13,042 nucleotides of DNA from CAKVOD01 sp050872805 (GTDB lineage Bacteria > Bacillota > Clostridia > Christensenellales > UBA1242), in assembly GCA_050872805.1 (NCBI GenBank), contig JBNMHN010000029.1, positions 1-13,042 of the forward strand, given 5' to 3'. The notes beneath the pieces were generated by a model. The model did no database searches. It was not told the DNA's origin and saw nothing but the letters and a program-made list of their open reading frames with translations. Positions 1-6,308 of this stretch are shown here, piece by piece (within the stretch, counting starts at the first letter, position 1; every line of letters starts with the position of its first letter). A program made the position numbers and the translations under genes.

Positions 1-29
1 ACAGTACCCACAGCAGCGGGCTCTCCCGC
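1..29. repeat. Copy of a dispersed intergenic repeat, with small hairpin
   Basis: The first ~20 bases (AGTACCCACAGCAGC core) match the repeat cores at 12915-12930 and, less well, 13011-13026 at the other end of the window. Bases 16-20 (GCGGG) pair with 25-29 (CCCGC) around a four-base loop. The copy is cut by the window edge, so its full extent is unknown. It lies directly beyond the terminator of the minus-strand M23 gene. Confidence 0.55.
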
Positions 30-62
30 AAAAAAAGGTACATAGTTGGTTAACTATGTACC
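30..62 (-). terminator. Intrinsic terminator of the M23/LytM gene
   Basis: A perfect 11-bp stem, 37-47 with 52-62, closes a four-base loop. On the minus strand it is followed at once by seven T (positions 36 to 30). It lies about 50 bases past the stop codon of the minus-strand M23 gene and is a textbook Rho-independent terminator for it. Confidence 0.88.
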
Positions 63-78
63 TAATTTCATATAGTGC

Positions 79-113
79 CACTCACCAAACCTGCACCAGT
101 GGCGTCCGCCACT
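79..113. repeat. 35-bp repeat shared with the right end of the window
   Basis: These 35 bases match 12792-12826 with four differences, in the same orientation. Both copies contain a short hairpin (GTGGC, four-base loop, GCCAC). This copy touches the stop codon of the M23 gene (112-114), so the repeat abuts or slightly invades the end of the coding region. Together with the copy at 1-29 it indicates a repeat family present on both flanks of the window. Confidence 0.6.
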
Positions 114-702
114 ATTTGTTTTCAAGGGTGAGGTATTGGGAAGGGTCAATCTTAGCGCCGTTTTCAAGCACTTCAAAATGAAGATGCGCGCCTTGTTTTG
201 CTTCAGCCTGATTTGAACTTGCAACCTTACCAATAGCTTGTCCCTTCTTGACTTGGTCACCCTCTTTCACAGCAGGTTCCGTGTCAAGCGCAGCGTAAAC
301 CGTCGCCAACTTGTCATTGTGCCTAATCGTGATTGTCGTGCCCATAAGGTAAGACGACTTCACGCTCTCAACAACGCCGTCGTAAACAGCCATAACATTC
401 GCACCCGACGTCGCAGAAAAGTCAATCGCCTTGTGCGCTTCCCACTGGTTCAAAGTCGCATTGAATTGAAGTGCATTACCTGAGTAACCCATAAGTATCG
501 TCGCATCTTCAAGCGGACTTGTGAACACAATAGGTGTGTTGTTGGTCTCTTGCGTAGGTGTGTCATCTTGGCTCAAGTTCTTGTTGGCGCTCGGCATAGA
601 AAATGCAACAATAAGCGCAATAGTAAGAATAAATGCTGCCACCAAAACTCCATACACCGCAAGTTTGATGTTTGTTTTTCTTTGATTGTTTGTATTTGAC
701 AT
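112..702 (-). CDS. Membrane-anchored M23/LytM-domain protein, SpoIIQ-like
   Basis: The 196-residue protein has a short cytoplasmic N-terminus, one membrane segment (about residues 13-35), a linker and a C-terminal LytM/M23 fold. The zinc motif HxxxD is present (H90, D94), and so is the HxH motif (H173, H175). The conserved His of the usual YxHL motif is replaced: YAAL at 136-139, Ala at 138. Activity as a Zn endopeptidase acting on cell-wall cross-links is therefore doubtful. Size and layout resemble SpoIIQ, the forespore protein that binds SpoIIIAH during engulfment. The presence of SigH in the same window fits a spore former, but ordinary LytM factors look similar. I chose the ATG at 702 because AAGGAGG lies eight bases upstream; an ATG 33 bases further up has no such site. 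Confidence 0.85.
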   Translation of the reverse strand: MSNTNNQRKTNIKLAVYGVLVAAFILTIALIVAFSMPSANKNLSQDDTPTQETNNTPIVFTSPLEDATILMGYSGNALQFNATLNQWEAHKAIDFSATSGANVMAVYDGVVESVKSSYLMGTTITIRHNDKLATVYAALDTEPAVKEGDQVKKGQAIGKVASSNQAEAKQGAHLHFEVLENGAKIDPSQYLTLENK

Positions 703-837
703 TTTTTTGTCCTCCTTGTACGTGATTGTAGACAAGGTTTTATTTTTTTATACATTTTGTTCATATTTTTTACGATTGCGCATAAATATAGTGTATACAA
801 AAGGTGAATTTAAGCATCCGCTTGAATACGCAAATAC

Positions 838-867
838 ATTATAGACACGATTTGCTTTTTTTGTTTA
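838..867 (-). promoter_or_regulatory. Possible SigA-type promoter of the M23 gene
   Basis: On the minus strand a perfect TATAAT (843-838) is preceded, 18 bases upstream, by TAAACA (867-862), a 4/6 match to the -35 box. It would give a leader of about 130 bases before the M23 start. The region 703-1003 between the two divergent genes is very AT-rich and otherwise holds only the promoter candidate for the gene at 1004. I saw no convincing SigF-type promoter, which a true spoIIQ gene would be expected to have. Confidence 0.35.
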
Positions 868-953
868 CGTATGATATCAGCAAGCAATTTGTCAAAAAAT
901 GGTAAATTTATGTAAAAAAAATGCAAAAAAGAGAATTAATGTATTAAAAATCG

Positions 954-988
954 TTGTGTTTTTGGCACAAACTATGCTAAAATAAAAT
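954..988 (+). promoter_or_regulatory. Promoter region of the four-helix membrane gene; sigma-54-like element
   Basis: Two readings overlap. Bases 963-978 contain TGGCAC, five bases, then ATGCT; GG and GC are 12 bases apart, as required for a sigma-54 -24/-12 element. Alternatively TTGTGT (954-959), 18 bases, TAAAAT (978-983) is a weak SigA-type promoter. Both place the start of transcription near 990, just before the GGAGGG ribosome site at 992-997. Confidence 0.45.
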
Positions 989-1003
989 TATGGAGGGTAT
1001 AAA

Positions 1004-1498
1004 ATGGCAAAGAAATCAAAAATGACAAACTTTATTGTCAAAGGTGTTGCAGCAGTTTGCACATTTCTTGCATCAATGATGCTCATTTGTCCTGTTGTTG
1101 CAGCAACAATGTCTGCTGCTGGTCTTAAACAATCAACCAATATGAATTTGTTTGATATTTGGGACAATGGTCTTAAAGACGCACCTGCTGACTACACAAT
1201 TATGACAATTTGTTTCTCAATCGTGTTCTTCCTCGGATTGATTATGGCAATTTTGTTCGTACTCAATATGTTCTTGAACAACCAATTGATTGACAAAATT
1301 CTTATGATTGCTGGTATTGCTTTTGCAGTTTTGGCAGTTGTTGGTTTGATTTGCGCATTTGTTTATGGCGGAAGCAACTCTGAAAGCGTCGCTGGAATGA
1401 AAGTTAGCATTTCTGCTGGAGTTGGTGCAATCCTTGCAACAATCTTCAGTGTCGCTGCTGCTGCAATGACATTTGCTGAAAAATCATTGAGCAAATAA
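1004..1498 (+). CDS. Four-helix membrane protein of unknown function
   Basis: I do not recognise this 164-residue protein. It starts with a basic stretch (MAKKSK), followed by four hydrophobic segments at about 12-37, 65-90, 97-121 and 133-156. A polar loop of roughly 28 residues separates the first two and probably faces outside. No catalytic motif or lipobox is visible. Codon use is strongly biased to a few codons (GCA, GTT, ATT, TTG), more than in neighbouring genes, which hints at high expression. The start is firm: GGAGGG sits six bases upstream. The gene is monocistronic, divergent from the M23 gene, and ends in its own terminator. Small four-helix proteins of this shape can be paralogous families in Clostridia, but that is inference. 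Confidence 0.85.
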   Translation: MAKKSKMTNFIVKGVAAVCTFLASMMLICPVVAATMSAAGLKQSTNMNLFDIWDNGLKDAPADYTIMTICFSIVFFLGLIMAILFVLNMFLNNQLIDKILMIAGIAFAVLAVVGLICAFVYGGSNSESVAGMKVSISAGVGAILATIFSVAAAAMTFAEKSLSK

Positions 1499-1503
1499 TT
1501 GAT

Positions 1504-1534
1504 AAAAAAAATGCGATTTCGGTCGCATTTTTTT
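1504..1534 (+). terminator. Intrinsic terminator after the four-helix membrane gene
   Basis: ATGCGA (1511-1516) pairs with TCGCAT (1523-1528) around TTTCGG. The stem is extended by flanking A and T runs, with a T run on the downstream side. It lies a few bases past the TAA stop at 1496-1498. Because A and T runs flank both sides it could also work in reverse. Confidence 0.9.
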
Positions 1535-1658
1535 GTTTTTATTTAGTCGTTTGAGTGAATTTTATAAGCGGTATTGCGTTTTTTTGTTTGTTATTTATGT
1601 TTAAATATTAGTAATTATAGTTCAAGCACAAATAGTATTTTAAAATGTCGCCATATAA

Positions 1659-1688
1659 ATGTTGTTGTATAAAATGTTGTTGTATAAA
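1659..1688. repeat. 15-bp tandem duplication
   Basis: ATGTTGTTGTATAAA occurs twice in tandem with no mismatch (1659-1673 and 1674-1688). It lies in the ~200-base gap between two convergent genes. No function is apparent; it is probably a replication-slippage duplication. The rest of 1535-1658 is AT-rich with no gene I can support. Confidence 0.8.
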
Positions 1689-1715
1689 TAAAGTACTTAG
1701 TAATGTGTAAGTACT
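1684..1715 (-). terminator. Probable weak terminator of the ZIP transporter gene
   Basis: AGTACTTA (1692-1699) pairs perfectly with TAAGTACT (1708-1715) around an eight-base loop. On the minus strand the stem is followed by TTTATTTAT. The T tract is interrupted, so termination may be incomplete, but it is the only candidate downstream of the ZIP stop codon. Confidence 0.5.
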
Positions 1716-1734
1716 CTTGTAGTTATTGTGAGTG

Positions 1735-2535
1735 TCACACCGAAAAGGCGGTGTCAAGTAGAGCCATAAGAGCAAAGCCGACAATCATAAAAATAGTTGC
1801 CTTGTTTTTGCCGCATTTGACCGCCTCAGGGATTAGTTCGCAAGTCGCAACCGCGACCATTGCGCCCGCCGCAAAACTGAGTAGGAAAGGTAGAAAACTT
1901 GTTACATAAAAGCATAGCGCAAACGCAAGCACCGCAAAAATCGGCTCAACGCTACCAGATAACAACCCAACGACAAATGATTTTTTTGTTGAAACGCCTT
2001 GCGCTCGCAATGGTAGTGCAACAGTCAAACCCTCAGGAATGTTTTGTATGCCGATGCCTACTGCAAGCAGTATAGCCGAAACCGTGTGCACGTCGCCCGT
2101 CGCCGTCGCAATTGACCCAAACGCAACACCAACCGCCATACCCTCAGGTATGTTGTGAATAACAATTGACCCCGTGAAAATAACAGCGCGCTTCATCGCC
2201 CTGTGTTTTGCGAATTTTTCATATGTGAAAAATCGGTCAAGAATTTTGTCCGAAAGCACAATAAATGTTCCGCCAACAAGAAAACCTATCGCGACATATA
2301 AGTATATCGGTAAATTGTTTTCTTCGCACGCCTCAATTGCGGGGGAAAGCAGCGAAAAAAACGATGACGCTATCATAATCCCGCCCGCAAGTGCCAAGAG
2401 TTTTGACATCTGTTCGGGGTTTTTGTTTTTGAAAGCAAAAATCAGCAGCGCGCCAAGCGTCGTGCAAAGAAAGCAAAACATTGCGCAAATCACACATTGC
2501 CATATAATGGGAATATTGTCCAGAAGCTCTAACAT
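1735..2535 (-). CDS. ZIP-family metal transporter, GufA/ZIP11 type
   Basis: This 266-residue, polytopic membrane protein has about eight hydrophobic segments and carries the signature metal-site motifs of ZIP carriers. These are HNIPEG at 127-132 in one helix and QNIPEG at 164-169 in the next, with a later ELIPEA (233-238) as in the GufA/ZIP11 branch. Such proteins import Zn2+ or other divalent cations into the cytoplasm. The length is normal and no key residue is missing from these motifs. The His-rich loop between helices 3 and 4 of many ZIPs is absent; here the loop is short and basic. The start at 2535 has AGGAG five bases upstream. The gene runs opposite to the large operon and is transcribed alone. 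No metal-responsive operator is recognisable, and the exact metal cannot be told from sequence. Confidence 0.95.
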   Translation of the reverse strand: MLELLDNIPIIWQCVICAMFCFLCTTLGALLIFAFKNKNPEQMSKLLALAGGIMIASSFFSLLSPAIEACEENNLPIYLYVAIGFLVGGTFIVLSDKILDRFFTYEKFAKHRAMKRAVIFTGSIVIHNIPEGMAVGVAFGSIATATGDVHTVSAILLAVGIGIQNIPEGLTVALPLRAQGVSTKKSFVVGLLSGSVEPIFAVLAFALCFYVTSFLPFLLSFAAGAMVAVATCELIPEAVKCGKNKATIFMIVGFALMALLDTAFSV

Positions 2536-2561
2536 TTTTTCTCCTATGTAATATCTAGTCC

Positions 2562-2591
2562 ATTATATGAACACTTAAGAATAATTGTTAA
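2562..2591 (-). promoter_or_regulatory. SigA-type promoter of the ZIP gene
   Basis: On the minus strand TTAACA (2591-2586) and a perfect TATAAT (2567-2562) are separated by 18 bases. This predicts a ~20-base leader ending in the AGGAG site. The -35 box lies only four bases from the -35 box of the divergent operon promoter, so the two promoters could interfere with each other or share a regulator. Confidence 0.75.
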
Positions 2592-2595
2592 ATGG

Positions 2596-2624
2596 TTGTA
2601 AAAAAAACATAATTATGCTATAAT
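2596..2624 (+). promoter_or_regulatory. Strong extended -10 promoter of the large operon
   Basis: TTGTAA (2596-2601), a 17-base spacer and TATAAT (2619-2624) form a near-consensus promoter, with TG one base before the -10 (extended -10). Transcription would start about seven bases downstream, at or next to the ATG at 2631. The first gene would then have a leaderless or nearly leaderless transcript. Confidence 0.85.
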
Positions 2625-2630
2625 TAAAAA

Positions 2631-3077
2631 ATGAAAGAATTTTTTGAAACATTAGAAAACATTAACGACGAAAAGGAAGCGCACTTGAGGAATGTTCTTG
2701 TGCTAGCATTTGTCGGAGACGGACTATGGACGGCGTATATTCGTACGCACCTAGCGAAAAACAGTCTCGAAAATAGCGGAAAACTCAATAAAACCGCAAA
2801 TTTGTATGTAAAAGCCGAAAGCCAAGCAGTCATCTATGATGCACTTGCAAATGAACTAAAGGAAGCCGAACTCGACGTCGGCAGGCGTGCGCGCAATGCA
2901 AAATTGCACCACACCGCCAAAAATGCAAGCATTGAGGACTATCGCACCGCAACAAGTTTTGAAAGCGTGCTCGGGTATGTCTTTATGTCGGGAGACTTAG
3001 ATAGACTCGAAGAACTGATGAAAAAAAGCATCGACATTGTCGAAAATAACATAATAAAGGAAAAAGTATGCAAATAG
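2631..3077 (+). CDS. mrnC: Mini-ribonuclease III
   Basis: This 148-residue protein is a stand-alone RNase III catalytic domain without the double-strand RNA-binding domain. Family members mature the 23S rRNA ends. The signature segments are visible: LAFVGDG with the catalytic-site Asp at 30, GRRARNAK at 84-91, and FESVLGYVF at 110-118 with Glu 111. Length matches the Bacillus protein (~143). The first ~20 residues are a poorly conserved acidic extension, as in other members, which supports the ATG at 2631. No Shine-Dalgarno precedes it and the promoter's -10 box ends only six bases before. An internal TTG at 2685 has AAGGA upstream, but starting there would remove most of the N-terminal helix. 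It is the first gene of the operon and overlaps rlmB by ten bases. Confidence 0.95.
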   Translation: MKEFFETLENINDEKEAHLRNVLVLAFVGDGLWTAYIRTHLAKNSLENSGKLNKTANLYVKAESQAVIYDALANELKEAELDVGRRARNAKLHHTAKNASIEDYRTATSFESVLGYVFMSGDLDRLEELMKKSIDIVENNIIKEKVCK

Positions 3078-3763
3078 AAGGGAAAAACAGCGTTTTGGAA
3101 GCGTTGCGCGTCGGGAAAAAGTTTGAAAGTTTGCTGGTTCAACAAGGGAGCAAGTCGTGCGGCGAAATCGAACAACTTGCAAGTGCTAAGAAAATCGGTA
3201 TCAAGTATGTTCCAAAACAGAAACTTGACGACATTTCAAAAACACACAAACATCAAGGTGTTATTGCCTATATCGAGGGCTTTAAATACGTTCCGCTGGA
3301 AAGTCTATTTAAAGACGACGGATTTATTGTTTTGCTTGACGGTATTGAGGATCCGCACAATCTCGGGAGTATCATCCGCACTTGCGAATGTGCAGGCGTC
3401 GACGGAATTGTTATTCCAAAGCACCGCGCGTGCGAAGTCAATGAAACAGTGTTCAAAACAAGTGCAGGCGCAGTCAACCACGTAAAAATCGCGCAAGTTG
3501 GCAGCCTCAACGACGCGATTGAAAAAATGAAAGACAACGGATACTTTGTTTTTGCAACCGCAATGGACGGCGAACTTGCCAAAAACACTAACTTGAAAGG
3601 TAAAATTGGCATCGTCATTGGCAATGAGGGCAGCGGCGTGCATAAATTGACAAGGCAAATTTGCGACGGAACACTAAAGATTGAAATGCGCGGGAAACTC
3701 AATTCGCTCAACGCGTCCGTCGCGTGCGGAATAATTGTTTTTCAAGCACTGGAGCAAAGATAA
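3068..3763 (+). CDS. rlmB: RlmB-type 23S rRNA (guanosine-2'-O)-methyltransferase
   Basis: This is a SPOUT-class (TrmH/SpoU) 2'-O-ribose methyltransferase of 231 residues. A small N-terminal substrate-binding domain (about 1-75) precedes the knotted methyltransferase domain (about 85-231). All three SpoU motifs are present: motif 1 around N98 to R104 (NLGSIIRT), motif 2 around 183-191 (VIGNEGSGV), and motif 3 at 212-220 (NSLNASVAC). Motifs 2 and 3 form the S-adenosylmethionine knot. The gene order mrnC-rlmB-(yacP)-sigH is that of Bacillus; here yacP is missing and sigH follows directly. The start has AAAGG upstream and overlaps the end of mrnC. The RlmB assignment (G2251 of 23S rRNA) is from context and similarity; related TrmH-family enzymes could share these motifs. 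Confidence 0.93.
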   Translation: MQIEGKNSVLEALRVGKKFESLLVQQGSKSCGEIEQLASAKKIGIKYVPKQKLDDISKTHKHQGVIAYIEGFKYVPLESLFKDDGFIVLLDGIEDPHNLGSIIRTCECAGVDGIVIPKHRACEVNETVFKTSAGAVNHVKIAQVGSLNDAIEKMKDNGYFVFATAMDGELAKNTNLKGKIGIVIGNEGSGVHKLTRQICDGTLKIEMRGKLNSLNASVACGIIVFQALEQR

Positions 3764-3764
3764 A

Positions 3765-4361
3765 ATGGATGACAAAGAACTAATTGAGAAATTTAAAACA
3801 GGCGACGATTTTGCGCTTGAAGAATTGCTGAAGCAAAACAAACCGCTAATCAATCAAATTGCGCGCAAGTATTTTTTGATTGGTGCGGAAGTTGACGATT
3901 TGATTCAAGAGGGAATGATTGGACTGTATCGTGCAATCATTACTTTTGATGTTTCAAAGGACGTCAATTTCAAAAGTTATGCGCGTGTTTGCATAGAGCG
4001 CGCCGTGTTCAACGCAATAAAGAGTGCAAATTCAAAAAAGAATATGCCGCTAAATCAATCAGTTAGTTTGTCATTGCAGGACAATAATGATAATGACGAC
4101 GATGACGACATTGTCGCGTACGTCACGTGGGATGACAGCGACCCAGAGTCAATATTGATAAACCGCGAAAATTATGCAAAACTTTTTGAGAAAGCAACGC
4201 AAAATCTTAGCGTTTTTGAAAAAAATGTGTTAAAATTATACCTAGATGGTTTGACGTACACCGAAATCGCGGAAAAACTTGACAAAAGCGCCAAAAGTGT
4301 CGACAACGGATTGACGCGCATAAAGGCAAAAATTTCAATTTCAAACTTTCAAGACGAATAA
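3765..4361 (+). CDS. sigH: RNA polymerase sigma-H factor (transition/early sporulation)
   Basis: This 198-residue sigma-70-family factor has only regions 2 and 4. The stretch ARKYFLIGAEVDDLIQEGM (33-51) followed by IGLYRAI is nearly the SigH (Spo0H) region 2 signature. Region 4 lies at about 145-190 with LYLDGLTYTEIAEKL as its helix-turn-helix. In Bacillus and Clostridium SigH directs post-exponential genes, including spo0A and sporulation-entry genes; in some non-sporulating Firmicutes it controls competence. The linker carries an unusually acidic run (NDNDDDDD, 108-115). I start at the ATG at 3765, one base after the rlmB stop and ten bases after GGAG (3751-3754). A TTG 30 bases upstream lies inside rlmB and lacks support. 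It is probably co-transcribed from the mrnC promoter. Confidence 0.96.
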   Translation: MDDKELIEKFKTGDDFALEELLKQNKPLINQIARKYFLIGAEVDDLIQEGMIGLYRAIITFDVSKDVNFKSYARVCIERAVFNAIKSANSKKNMPLNQSVSLSLQDNNDNDDDDDIVAYVTWDDSDPESILINRENYAKLFEKATQNLSVFEKNVLKLYLDGLTYTEIAEKLDKSAKSVDNGLTRIKAKISISNFQDE

Positions 4362-4370
4362 AGGAGAAAA

Positions 4371-5474
4371 ATGGCATACCTAGCACTCTATAGAAAATAT
4401 CGTCCGCAAACCTTTGACAAAGTTGTCGGACAAGAGCATATCACGAAAACACTAATTAATCAAATCAAATCAAACAAAATCAGTCACGCCTATTTGTTCT
4501 GTGGTACGCGTGGAACGGGTAAAACCAGTGTCGCGAAAATCTTTGCGCGCGCAATCAACTGCGAAAATCCAGTCAACGGCTCGCCGTGTGGGAAATGTAA
4601 GTCCTGCCAAGAAACAAGTGTCCTAAACAATATGGACATTATGGAAATCGACGCCGCAAGTAATAACCGCGTCGACGAAATTCGCGACCTGCGCGAAAAG
4701 GTCAAGTATCCGCCAGTTGTCGGGAAGTATAAAGTGTATATTGTCGACGAAGTGCATATGCTCACGGACTCCGCGTTCAACGCATTGCTGAAAACTTTGG
4801 AAGAGCCGCCCGCACATTGTGTGTTCATTTTGGCAACAACCGAAGTGCAAAAACTGCCCGCGACAATATTGTCAAGATGTATGCGCTTTGATTTCAAGTT
4901 GATTGAACAAGAAACGCTTGAAAAAATGCTCAAAGACATTTTCGACGACTCGGGCGTCAAGTACGACGACGATGCGGTCGCCTATATTGCCAAAGAGGGC
5001 AACGGCAGCGCGCGCGATACGCTCTCAATTGCCGATATGTGTGTCTCATTCAGTAACTCAAACGTCACATACGATAGCGTCCTGCAAGTTTTGGGCGTCA
5101 ACGACGATTCAGTTTTGGGACAACTCGTGCAATCAATCATTGATGAGGACGCGGGCGCGTATTTAACTAAAGTTGACGAACTTGTCAAAATGGGCAAAAG
5201 TTTGTCAATGCTCGCGCGCGATATGTCAATTTATTTCCGCAATCTAATGATTGTGAAAACTTGTAAAGACTACCGAAATATGATTGTCCTGCGCGACGAC
5301 GTGGCAAACCTTATGAAAGCGCAAGCAAACGCGCTTGAGATGTCGCAAATCACGGATTGCCTCGCGGAGTTTGGTGAAGTCGAACTTAATCTAAAATATA
5401 GCATCCGCCCGCAATTACTAATTGAAGTTGCAGGACTTAAGTGTATGAAAAAAAAACGGATGAAGAAGAATTAG
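4371..5474 (+). CDS. dnaX: DNA polymerase III subunit gamma (zero-frame product of dnaX)
   Basis: This is the AAA+ ATPase of the sliding-clamp loader. Walker A is GTRGTGKT (45-52). The zinc-binding cysteines are C64, C73, C76 and C79. Walker B is IVDEVH (124-129), sensor 1 is LATT (154-157), the SRC arginine-finger motif is 168-170, and the sensor 2 region is GSARDTLS (212-219). Domain III, the oligomerisation collar, runs to about 355. The zero frame stops at residue 367, ten residues after the nine-A run begins. That leaves domains I-III only, much like a gamma protein. The missing tau tail is encoded in the -1 frame immediately after (to 5968). The start has AAGGAG at 4361-4366 overlapping the sigH stop. 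The gene heads the classic dnaX-ybaB-recR cluster. Confidence 0.96.
   Translation: MAYLALYRKYRPQTFDKVVGQEHITKTLINQIKSNKISHAYLFCGTRGTGKTSVAKIFARAINCENPVNGSPCGKCKSCQETSVLNNMDIMEIDAASNNRVDEIRDLREKVKYPPVVGKYKVYIVDEVHMLTDSAFNALLKTLEEPPAHCVFILATTEVQKLPATILSRCMRFDFKLIEQETLEKMLKDIFDDSGVKYDDDAVAYIAKEGNGSARDTLSIADMCVSFSNSNVTYDSVLQVLGVNDDSVLGQLVQSIIDEDAGAYLTKVDELVKMGKSLSMLARDMSIYFRNLMIVKTCKDYRNMIVLRDDVANLMKAQANALEMSQITDCLAEFGEVELNLKYSIRPQLLIEVAGLKCMKKKRMKKN
5432..5456 (+). promoter_or_regulatory. dnaX frameshift/slippage site (A9 with upstream SD-like AGGA)
   Basis: Nine A (5448-5456) fall in the zero frame as AAA AAA AAA. They contain the slippery heptamer A AAA AAA, directly after the end of DnaX domain III. 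A one-base backward slip, or one extra A added by RNA polymerase, joins the clamp-loader domains to the tau tail, giving about 532 residues in total. AGGA (5432-5435) lies about 14 bases upstream, like the stimulatory Shine-Dalgarno at E. coli dnaX. I see no strong hairpin just downstream. That favours transcriptional slippage on the A run, as known for Thermus thermophilus dnaX. A homopolymer sequencing error is the alternative. Confidence 0.75.
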
Positions 5475-5968
5475 AAACCAGCAGTGTAACAAATGAGCAA
5501 AATGCCGATTTTGAAAAATTGAAAAGCGAAACCGTTTTAGCGGACATCAAAATGTCAGTCCCGTTTGAAGAAGAGCCTATGGCAAATGTTTCGCCGTTTG
5601 ACGAAATGCCTGTTGAGGGCGGCAAGCCCGTTGAAATAAAGGACGATATTTTTAAAACCACGGGCAAAGCGGCTGAAATGCGACTTTGGGGCGACATACT
5701 GCTCAAAGTCAAGCAAAGTGGCGACAATATTTTGGGCGCAATTTGCGAAACAGTCGACAAAACAAAGATAAACGGTGACGACTTTGAAATCTATATGCAC
5801 TCAAACGGCTTTGACAATGTCGAGCATTTCAATAATATGCAAAACATCGTTAGAGAAATTGCGAATTTGAACCTCAAAGTTTGCACTCAAGGCAAAGAAA
5901 GCGAAGAGAAATCGCAAGATATCGAGTATCTAAAACAAAAATTTGGTGAAAAATTAAGTATTATATAA
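5441..5968 (+). CDS. dnaX: DnaX tau C-terminal part, in the -1 frame
   Basis: This open frame overlaps the end of the zero-frame dnaX and runs 175 codons in the -1 frame. Residues 1-78 are an acidic, low-complexity linker. Residues about 83-150 (LWGDILLKVK onward) resemble the C-terminal polymerase-binding domain of Firmicute tau subunits. In those proteins tau couples the clamp loader to the replicative polymerase and helicase. The last ~25 residues are charged. I read it as the tail of a fused tau rather than a separate gene. The only early start is GTG at 5441, with AGGA just five bases away, and the product would begin in the middle of a linker. It ends 16 bases before ybaB. Confidence 0.82.
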   Translation: MYEKKTDEEELETSSVTNEQNADFEKLKSETVLADIKMSVPFEEEPMANVSPFDEMPVEGGKPVEIKDDIFKTTGKAAEMRLWGDILLKVKQSGDNILGAICETVDKTKINGDDFEIYMHSNGFDNVEHFNNMQNIVREIANLNLKVCTQGKESEEKSQDIEYLKQKFGEKLSII

Positions 5969-5984
5969 TAAGGAGATTATAATT

Positions 5985-6308
5985 ATGATGAAAGGTGGAT
6001 TTGGTGGTATGAATATGCAACAACTAATGAAACAAGCACAAGCAATGCAACAAAAAATGGCTGAGGACAGACAAAAACTTGAAGAAAGCGTCGTTACAGC
6101 AAAAAGCGGCGGTGACTTGGTCGAAGTTACTATGAACGGAAAGTATGAACTTCAATCAATCAAAATCAATCCCAACGCCGTCGATATGGACGACCTTGAG
6201 ATGCTAGAAGACTTGGTTATGGCAGCAGTCAATGACGCAAACGCGCAAATCAAAACTCTTGAGGAAGAACTTGCTCCAAAACTTCCAAACGGAATGGGTG
6301 CATTTTAA
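5985..6308 (+). CDS. ybaB: YbaB/EbfC family nucleoid-associated DNA-binding protein
   Basis: This 107-residue protein starts with a Gly/Met/Gln-rich helix (about 1-40; MNMQQLMKQAQAMQQKM is typical). The YbaB core follows with GGDLVEVTMNG at 42-52, and a C-terminal helix completes it. Family members are dimers that bind DNA broadly and are almost always encoded between dnaX and recR, as here. AGGAG (5971-5975) sits nine bases before the first of two adjacent ATG codons; either could be used. The stop overlaps the recR start by one base (TAATG), so the two are translationally coupled. Confidence 0.95.
   Translation: MMKGGFGGMNMQQLMKQAQAMQQKMAEDRQKLEESVVTAKSGGDLVEVTMNGKYELQSIKINPNAVDMDDLEMLEDLVMAAVNDANAQIKTLEEELAPKLPNGMGAF

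Noticed and set aside
54..260. 68-codon minus-strand frame over the M23 gene end
   Set aside because: It overlaps the M23 gene on the same strand in another frame and shares the repeat-derived GGRHWC-type peptide; no start signal.
1735..1754. CACACCG/CGGTGT hairpin as a ZIP terminator
   Set aside because: It is within the last codons of the ZIP gene and no T tract follows on the minus strand; the stem at 1692-1715 is a better candidate.
3735..3764. Upstream TTG start extending SigH by ten residues
   Set aside because: It lies inside rlmB with no ribosome site; the ATG at 3765 has GGAG at a good distance and matches the expected N-terminus.
5441..5968. Tau tail as an independent gene from GTG 5441
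   Set aside because: The AGGA is too close for normal initiation, the product would begin inside a linker, and its C-terminal half resembles the tau domain that is missing from the zero frame.
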